Below, piece by piece: positions 59,601-64,000 of a stretch of DNA of 64,000 bases. The stretch is from Desulforamulus putei DSM 12395. Its GTDB lineage: Bacteria > Bacillota > Desulfotomaculia > Desulfotomaculales > Desulfotomaculaceae. The notes beneath the pieces were generated by a model. It worked only from the letters and a program-made list of their open reading frames with translations. It searched no databases and was not told the origin of the DNA. Positions within the stretch are counted from its first letter, which is position 1, and every line of letters starts with the position of its first letter. The stretch covers positions 1 through 64,000 of the forward strand of contig NZ_FQUY01000016.1 of assembly GCF_900129195.1 (NCBI RefSeq). The letters are read 5' to 3'. The position numbers and the translations under genes were made by a program.

Positions 59601-61276
59601 TTGCTACCCGGGTCGGACGTTGGAGCAGGGTTAATAACAACTGATTTAATTACCCCGTTTAGAGCTGCCGTAATGGTTACCCCATCCCCGTCAGCATCCC
59701 AGACCCGCCCCTGCAGGGCTATGGTTTCATATCCCGGCACGGTAGATTTGTATTGATCACTGTTTGTTACAGAAATTAGTGGCGGGGAATTGGTGGTGAT
59801 GCTGTCTATTAGCTTAACCGGGCTGTTGGCAACGCCATCGCCATTCCTGGTGATGCACCAAACCTCATACTCGGTGCCTTCTGACAGGCCCGATACTACC
59901 CTGTTTGTAGTTGACACATTGAAATCCGAAGCGCTGACCACCGGGCCAGCTGCCCCTGCCCCCTTCAACTTTACTTCTATCCTGTGCTGTGGTTGTGTAC
60001 CGTTACCCGGGTTGTTAGTAATATCAAATGTCAAAGAATTACTGGTTTTTACAACCGCCACCAGTGAGATGGGGTTTAAGGCCAGGGTATAACGGTTTAT
60101 CACAGAAGTCTGTCTAACGTTTCCTACAGCATCACGGGCCTCCATCCGGAAGGTATACTGAGTATTCGGAGATAAACCGGTATAAGCCTGGTTGGTGCTT
60201 GTTGTCCAGCTTGTCCAGGTACCTGTTGCACTGCTGGTGTACCGATAGGGACTGGCGTGCAAGCCTGCGGAAACACCATTACTAGTTGGGTCTGACGTGC
60301 TCCCCGACACTGTAATTTGACTTGTGCTGTTTGCTGTGGCCACCGGTACAAAGCTGTTTGGTGCCGTTTTATCTATTTTGAATGCAACGGCAGTTTCAGC
60401 ACTCTTCCCGCCTTTATCATCCTCTGTCCAGAAATATATGGTGTGGTTGCCTTCGGCTACGCCGGACACATCAATAGAACCAGCAAAAGGCTGATCCGTC
60501 CCATTTGCAGTTATGTTACTCCCCAATTGGGTTCCGGGCTGGCCAGTAGAGCCATCAATCCGGTAGTAAACTTTCAACACATCTCCGACATCTTCGTCTT
60601 TTACAGTACCGTTTGTGGAAATCTCATTGAACCCAGATACTGCTGAAAATGTTTGATTTGTTACAGGATTGATTATATTTATGGCCGGTATTGTATTAAT
60701 TGAATATGTGTTAAAAGTAAAATTACTTGTAGATGCTCCTACTGCACTACTAAACTCAAAAGATTCAATAGTACACCACTTTGCATTTGCAGGTATAGTA
60801 GCAATAGTTTGATTATTTATAACACTCGAACCATCAGTACTATATCTAAACTTAAAATTGGCTACCTGTAATCCCTGGCCATCTGAGACTGAAAATGAGG
60901 ATAATGTTGCCCACTTTGCGTTGGCAGGGATAGTTGAAGCATTTGTTATTATATTGACAGAATCTAAACTATACATGAATTTAAAATTATACGCAACAGC
61001 ACCAACGCCATTACTAATATCAAATGATGATAGAGTAACCCATTTAGCATATGACGGTATACTAGTTGAATTATTTACGACATTAACCCCGTCAACACTG
61101 TAAGAGTATTTAAAATTATTAACATGCAGTCCTTTGCCGTCACTAGCAGAAAAGTTTCTTAAACATTGGGCAGCTATGGCTGCTTCTGCATCCCGTAACA
61201 AATGGTCGTTATTGATCGGGAGTAACATACTGGCAAATACTATCATTGCCAGCAATGTCTTTATTATTTTTTTCAT
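56660..61276 (-). CDS. 1538-aa surface protein with Ig/Fn3 domains and membrane anchor
   Basis: Signal peptide (1-32). Next come at least three tandem units of about 46 residues (about 38-190) sharing IPANAKWATLSSF and NFKFRYS, then Ig-like and Fn3-like domains (NTQYTFRMEARDAVGN, PAPPSGL-type hinges, Cadherin/Big-type ENTAGNSTTSTCTF). A Big2-like part (about 1010-1190) and a Pro/Glu-rich linker (EPEPIPEPIPEPIPE) follow, then a CarboxypepD_reg-like domain (IYGRVVDVAGNPLAGLMVEL). One TM (about 1410-1430) leads to a C-terminal cytoplasmic domain of about 100 aa. The cytoplasmic domain is unusual for an adhesin. Only a weak SD is seen; a structured leader precedes it. Confidence 0.75.
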   Translation of the reverse strand: MKKIIKTLLAMIVFASMLLPINNDHLLRDAEAAIAAQCLRNFSASDGKGLHVNNFKYSYSVDGVNVVNNSTSIPSYAKWVTLSSFDISNGVGAVAYNFKFMYSLDSVNIITNASTIPANAKWATLSSFSVSDGQGLQVANFKFRYSTDGSSVINNQTIATIPANAKWCTIESFEFSSAVGASTSNFTFNTYSINTIPAINIINPVTNQTFSAVSGFNEISTNGTVKDEDVGDVLKVYYRIDGSTGQPGTQLGSNITANGTDQPFAGSIDVSGVAEGNHTIYFWTEDDKGGKSAETAVAFKIDKTAPNSFVPVATANSTSQITVSGSTSDPTSNGVSAGLHASPYRYTSSATGTWTSWTTSTNQAYTGLSPNTQYTFRMEARDAVGNVRQTSVINRYTLALNPISLVAVVKTSNSLTFDITNNPGNGTQPQHRIEVKLKGAGAAGPVVSASDFNVSTTNRVVSGLSEGTEYEVWCITRNGDGVANSPVKLIDSITTNSPPLISVTNSDQYKSTVPGYETIALQGRVWDADGDGVTITAALNGVIKSVVINPAPTSDPGSNNWTLTWDVAADGIPEGTYTGITITANDAICTPAATIFTGNIVVDLTAPPDPIITIVPPGWTNMDVTVTITGITDGLSGVDRLEYSTDGGSTVQSHLSGADLSITLTNTGQHVIAAKTVDKAGNQSNIVTGTAYIDKEVPVITFSGVIDGNKYYTQPITPSYNITYSISGKAAETVTVTRDGQWYSWNNGEPITEAGQYVITVVAEDNAGNSTTSTCTFEIAVPEAPQAPTLTPLSSSEIKVEWSTSAGAEKYKVIRDGTEISETNQLNYNDTGLTPNTQYRYRIDAINPVGTSAGPEQASVTYANEPANLQITNIRPGGLTLTWEANGNPGWTEYFAGCTETGQESGWITDTRFDFTGLTSAQSYNLWVKARNLDGIETVVASVYGSIAAPNLSDVTLGPGQDPGTTKIEVPAAPSGTYYEYKLQQAPFLPPPAVGETFGGTVFTPPISIPVSAGDHLGVALCDATGGVIKFVDITIGPADISTLSHLTVTPDPLNIPKGLTQQLSVVAHYTGGSAINVTSSATYASDNLAVATADGGGIVTALNEGIANITITYQSQSVVLSLVVGQAVGVGLSISPPVSEINIGSTLQYTATLTYSDGHTEDVTKTAVWNVTDTTKANVTNGLVTGISVGDVIISASHSAQIALHGIQIKAVASPPAAGGGGGVPPEPEPIPEPIPEPIPEPMPIPEPLPDTEPKLEPVPQPEPVPVVQPESQPVIPSNNSNQMGTIYGRVVDVAGNPLAGLMVELHSIIRITYTDKNGYYRFDNVEPGEHHLFIRDKDRLIELAVAKIIVRPGMNLIESAFSKKKDVSNVKVQVKAQATGERVDFVILEEKLALLKPAVVKELPKPIEKIEMIVTTAAATVSVAGGGIGAIYLILLPARRKYNVFIKTKGKPIEKQKIQAQSVVNINLTRHIKSTDSKIILQFRRNLLKQLSDMESTIVLRYENTDIAVYRITESIKQLSAEIDVNSLETKWFTVK

Positions 61277-61400
61277 AGGCTATTTTTCTGGTTCCCGTTT
61301 ACCCGTCCGACTAACGGGTGGTAGTGCCTTAAAGCAACTGCAGGGTTATCGAGGTCATTTTACCCAGCAGTGCATTTCTAACACTACCGGGTGACCAGGT
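61277..61400 (-). promoter_or_regulatory. Structured leader of the surface-protein gene
   Basis: Minus-strand stems: GGTAGTG/CACTACC (61319-61325 with 61382-61388) encloses GCA-CTGC-GGGT pairing with ACCC-GCAG-TGC (about 61334-61374, with one bulge and one A-A), and CCCGT/ACGGG (about 61298-61317) follows. The ATG comes about 20 nt later with no clear SD. The nested stem with asymmetric internal loops looks like a riboswitch or attenuator but matches no class I can name. Confidence 0.4.
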
Positions 61401-61652
61401 CTACCCTCCTTTTTTTGAATATCTTTGCGCTCGTTAAACTCCTTGCAAGTGAACCATTTGCCACATCATCCCTAGCCCTGCGCAGACCCTTCATGGGCCC
61501 GGGGCCTCGGCAGTTAAGATATATCAGTAGTTTTTGGAGTGACCCCCTGGTAAACAATCCTTTAATTATTTTATACAAGTGGTATTACCTCCTTGAAATC
61601 GAAAACACTACCAGAAATAGCCCTGTGACGACTCCCCTTAAACCTTCTAAAA
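61401..61652 (-). mobile_element. Gap with an IS605-type end remnant
   Basis: TGTGACGACTCCCC (61624-61637) repeats the terminal sequence at 35580-35593, so a TnpB-type element end once lay here. The rest (61401-61620) holds a short frame MKGLRRARDDVANGSLARSL that cannot be supported as a gene. No tnpB remains. Confidence 0.35.
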
Positions 61653-61686
61653 TAAAAAAGGCCTGGTTTTATCCCAGACCCTTTCC
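61653..61686 (-). terminator. Terminator of the 289-aa gene
   Basis: GTCTGG/CCAGGC (with a wobble) extended by AAAG/CTTT, then TTTTTTATTTT on the minus strand. Confidence 0.8.
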
Positions 61687-61703
61687 TTATTACTCAACAT
61701 TAC

Positions 61704-62573
61704 TCAAATTACGGCAAAATTAATATTGGCTCTTGATAAATCACCATATCCTGATATTTCAAACTCCAGCTGCTGGCTGCCGGAAACAAGAAATTCCTTC
61801 GACCAGGTTAACTTACCGGCAATAATCTCGGCAACCTTGTCGCCGGATGAGTAAACAACCATTTTGACACTGGCGGGGATACCGGTAACGCTCAATAATT
61901 TTATGGTAGTCGGTGTTGATGCATTAAGATAAGTTTGAACCGTCCCACTGCCAACGAATTTAAATGGTTGGGGTGCCAACGCCTTAACGGGAACTTCAGG
62001 AATTACCGGTGGCAGTTGAACTACCGGGGGCTCTACTACAGGCGGCTCAACCACAGGAGGTTCTTCCAGCGGAGGAGTTACCACTCCGCCACCGCCACCA
62101 GCTGCCTGTGTGTCAGCAGGTTGTGTGGTGTTCCCGGATTGATCTGAGTTGCCGGAAGGTTGGTCGGGAGTAATATCTCCTGTTTCTTGGGTATCACCGG
62201 GTTCAGAAACATTTTCCGGTTCCCCGGTATCACCTTGTTGTGTGTTGTCGCCAGATTGGCCGGTATCCCCAGGCAGTGTTTGATCTTCAGTCTGGTTATT
62301 GCCTGCCGGGGGCGTTTCGCCAGCCTGGTTATCTGCAGAGCCACCTGCCGGAGTTTCTGCACCGGTTTCAGAAGCGTCCCCTGTGGATTCCATAGTATCC
62401 TGTCCGACATCAAGTGTTGTACCTGTCGAATCTCCCGCACTATCAGTTTGAGTCGTTGAGATGGTCTGCTCTGCTCCCTGTGCTGCTCCTTCGGTTTCCG
62501 CAAAGGCAGGTACCACCAACGAAAATATCATCGCTCCTGCCACCAGGATGCTGGTAAATTTATATTTTAACAC
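61704..62573 (-). CDS. Secreted Thr/Gly/Asp-rich protein with C-terminal beta domain
   Basis: 289 aa. Signal peptide (1-25, cleavage near VPAFA-ET). A low-complexity region (about 28-165) is rich in T, G, D, S and Q (GDTGQSGDNTQQGDTGEPEN); it leads to EEPPVVEPPVVEPPVVQLPP, a proline spacer. A C-terminal domain (about 205-289, STPTTIKLLSVTGIPASVKM) is shared with the next gene upstream. Probably a cell-surface or matrix protein. No sorting motif. Confidence 0.7.
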   Translation of the reverse strand: MLKYKFTSILVAGAMIFSLVVPAFAETEGAAQGAEQTISTTQTDSAGDSTGTTLDVGQDTMESTGDASETGAETPAGGSADNQAGETPPAGNNQTEDQTLPGDTGQSGDNTQQGDTGEPENVSEPGDTQETGDITPDQPSGNSDQSGNTTQPADTQAAGGGGGVVTPPLEEPPVVEPPVVEPPVVQLPPVIPEVPVKALAPQPFKFVGSGTVQTYLNASTPTTIKLLSVTGIPASVKMVVYSSGDKVAEIIAGKLTWSKEFLVSGSQQLEFEISGYGDLSRANINFAVI

Positions 62574-62587
62574 CTATATCCCTCCAT

Positions 62588-63127
62588 CTACTTGAGAATA
62601 TTAATACTAAATTGGCCGGATAAACCGGCGTTTTTACTTGGCAGAATATTGATGCCAAACTGACCGGTGAGCTCACTGTTCGGTGGCAGAATGTTGATGT
62701 TTAATTCTCCCCAAAGTTCATTTCTCACCGGTTGAAAAATTAACCGGGAATTTACCGGAATGCCTTTACCGGCCAATCTTAACTCTACCACCTGTGATTT
62801 ATCTACCCGGAAAGGCCTTACAAATAAAATCTCATTGCCTCTTAGGACTGCCACCGTTGTTCCACCAGACTTGACTTCGACCATCAGGGATTCCGGAATG
62901 CCGGAAACACTGGTAAGGGCCATATCCGTCGGCGTGCTGCTTGAAACCACCGTTGGAAGAATGCCGATAAATTGTCCTTCTAAGACCGGCGGCTCGGGCT
63001 CCGGAATGTTTGTATTCGTTAGTCCGGCTTGCTGAACAATTTCGCTGCTTGCCATAACAATACCCGAAGGAGGAAAAATGAGAAAAGCCCCCGCCAGGAG
63101 TAAAGCCATAAACACTTTCTTAACCAC
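62588..63127 (-). CDS. Secreted protein with the shared domain and C-terminal repeats
   Basis: 179 aa. Signal peptide (1-26), short linker (IPEPEPPVLEG), then the domain SSTPTDMALTSVSGIPESLM ... SQVVELRLAGKGIPVNSRL, aligned with the C-terminus of the 289-aa protein. It ends in three repeats: GELNINILPPNSE, GQFGINILPSKNA and GQFSINILK. Co-transcribed with the 289-aa gene (14-nt gap). Unknown family. Confidence 0.7.
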   Translation of the reverse strand: MVKKVFMALLLAGAFLIFPPSGIVMASSEIVQQAGLTNTNIPEPEPPVLEGQFIGILPTVVSSSTPTDMALTSVSGIPESLMVEVKSGGTTVAVLRGNEILFVRPFRVDKSQVVELRLAGKGIPVNSRLIFQPVRNELWGELNINILPPNSELTGQFGINILPSKNAGLSGQFSINILK

Positions 63128-63161
63128 CCTTTCACCCCCTCTCTCCTGCTATTGGCCTTAT

Positions 63162-63192
63162 AAAAAAATAAAACCTGGGCTAATCCCAGGTT
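63162..63192 (-). terminator. Terminator
   Basis: AACCTGGG/CCCAGGTT (63172-63179 with 63185-63192) followed on the minus strand by TTATTTTTTT, after the MinD-like gene. Confidence 0.9.
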
Positions 63193-63200
63193 CACCGCTA

Positions 63201-64000
63201 CTACATTTTTATAATTGTCTCGACCAATCTATTTAAGGCCTCCCTGGCAAATGGCACATGGACAATCTCTTGATGGTCCAGTGTCAGCAAAGCTGAAAAC
63301 ACGACAATAAGCGTTGCGGTTATATAAAAAGGCGTCTCAATTAGATGCCAAAGCCAGGTTTTAAAACTTCTCACCTTATATATCACAATATCTATTTTCT
63401 TTCTAAATTTTCTGTACCGGGTAGCCAGTTCACCTCTTAATTCAGAAAACTTGCCTTCAGATACCTCTATTAAATCTTCCGGCTTTTCCTTGAAGACCGC
63501 TTCATAGAGCCGGGCCACACCCTGCCAGAAGGGGGATTTCATAGAAAGGGGCAGGTTTTTCTCTAATCGCTGTTCCATAGTATTGTCAAAAGGAATTTCA
63601 ATAACCTTTTCAATATCGGCAGTGATTACGTTTAGGAGCTCTTTTTTGTTTATGCCGTTTGCGATAAAGTACTGCTCTTTATCAAAAGCAGCACTTAAAC
63701 GTTGCACCCTCTGAGCTTCCTGGCCACCGGAACCCACAACCCAGACCAGGTGTGTGGCGCACCGGGCGGCCTCCATGGTCCCTTCATCTTGACTGTTAGG
63801 AAGATCCAAAACAATGGCATCAAATTCTTCCCGAGCCTTTAAGATAACGGACTGGATTTGTTCTTTAGTGATTGGTTTTTGAATGTAAGTAACGGGAGGT
63901 ATTACCCATAGGTTTTTATAACCCTGTACCGGCAGCACATGTAAATTGTCAAAACCTGTTTTGGGAAAGTACGGTAGGTCAAGGTACTTTATAATGTCGC
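63201..64000 (-). CDS. MinD/CpaE-like ATPase with C-terminal membrane segment (5' end missing)
   Basis: At least 266 aa; the frame is open to the right edge, so the start and the Walker A loop lie outside. The visible part shows DAIVLDLPNSQDEGTMEAAR (Walker B-like) and THLVWVVGSGGQEAQRVQRL, typical of MinD/ParA-fold CpaE/TadZ proteins. A C-terminal amphipathic stretch and one TM (FYITATLIVVFSALLTL) are not usual for ParA. It may position a surface secretion apparatus for the neighbouring surface proteins. Confidence 0.65.
   Translation of the reverse strand, partial: DIIKYLDLPYFPKTGFDNLHVLPVQGYKNLWVIPPVTYIQKPITKEQIQSVILKAREEFDAIVLDLPNSQDEGTMEAARCATHLVWVVGSGGQEAQRVQRLSAAFDKEQYFIANGINKKELLNVITADIEKVIEIPFDNTMEQRLEKNLPLSMKSPFWQGVARLYEAVFKEKPEDLIEVSEGKFSELRGELATRYRKFRKKIDIVIYKVRSFKTWLWHLIETPFYITATLIVVFSALLTLDHQEIVHVPFAREALNRLVETIIKM

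Noticed and set aside
61277-61400. c-di-GMP-I riboswitch
   Set aside because: The GCACAGGGCAAACC and GGTAGGTAGC signatures are absent.
61384-61503. Frame reading MKGLRRARDDVANGSLARSL
   Set aside because: No SD at its start and it overlaps the putative structured leader; no family.

Overview
The window comes from a Gram-positive, spore-forming, anaerobic Firmicute. The 5' end of a 16S rRNA gene at the left edge, a YjcZ-type sporulation peptide, and the gene set (Rrf2, DsrE, RND efflux, ACT-malic enzyme, NSAR cluster) best fit the Desulfotomaculum/Peptococcaceae group. That placement is inference from overall character, not from a database match.

Chromosomal part (1 to about 36 kb). An rRNA operon start with a promoter and a hairpin-rich leader is followed by a chemoreceptor gene. 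Next comes an acetate-type uptake module: a cNMP/CBS/DUF294 protein convergent with DUF485, an SSS symporter, a 56-aa membrane peptide and a DEDDh exonuclease. A TetR-controlled RND efflux operon, an ACT-domain malic enzyme, and a CstA carrier beside a LytS/LytR two-component system come next. An N-acyl-amino-acid racemization cluster (GNAT acyltransferase, enolase-superfamily racemase, M20 deacylase), a fatty acyl-CoA ligase, an Rrf2 regulator and a PAS histidine kinase follow. From about 25 to 36 kb real genes alternate with gene remnants (MCP tail, DsrE, NuoE/NuoF fusion, TauE, SNF transporter, Fe-ADH, recombinase tail, IS605-type end). A perfect 79-nt palindrome and a cluster of four DnaA boxes also lie here.

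Mobile element (about 36.4 to at least 56.5 kb). Nearly all genes lie on the minus strand: tyrosine recombinase, many small Cys-rich or unknown proteins, a DUF3854 primase-like protein, an ArdC-like antirestriction protein, an S1-repeat protein, a split VirD4-type coupling protein, topoisomerase III, a helicase-loader-like protein, a replication initiator with internal iterons, a HEPN/MNT toxin-antitoxin pair, and a ParM/ParR-like partition locus. It looks like an integrative plasmid or ICE. No relaxase or type IV secretion ATPase is visible here.

The most unusual content is non-coding. (i) About 690 bp downstream of a 52-aa gene fold into an ornate RNA with at least eight hairpins ending in the same GGUA tetraloop. 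(ii) In a run of small genes the Shine-Dalgarno sequence is separated from the start codon by a stem-loop whose base lies 6-7 nt before AUG, and in four cases a second stem-loop precedes the SD. (iii) A 35-aa hydrophobic/basic peptide opposes a promoter-terminator antisense RNA, which suggests a type I toxin-antitoxin pair. (iv) The same TCCGGA-pair iteron occurs eight times between parM and parR and five times upstream of the integrase. (v) A second structured intergenic region of about 700 bp lies at 44.0-44.7 kb.

Surface-protein region (56.6 to 64 kb): a 1538-aa Ig/Fn3-type membrane-anchored surface protein with a structured leader, two small secreted proteins sharing an unnamed C-terminal domain, and a truncated MinD/CpaE-like ATPase with a C-terminal membrane segment.
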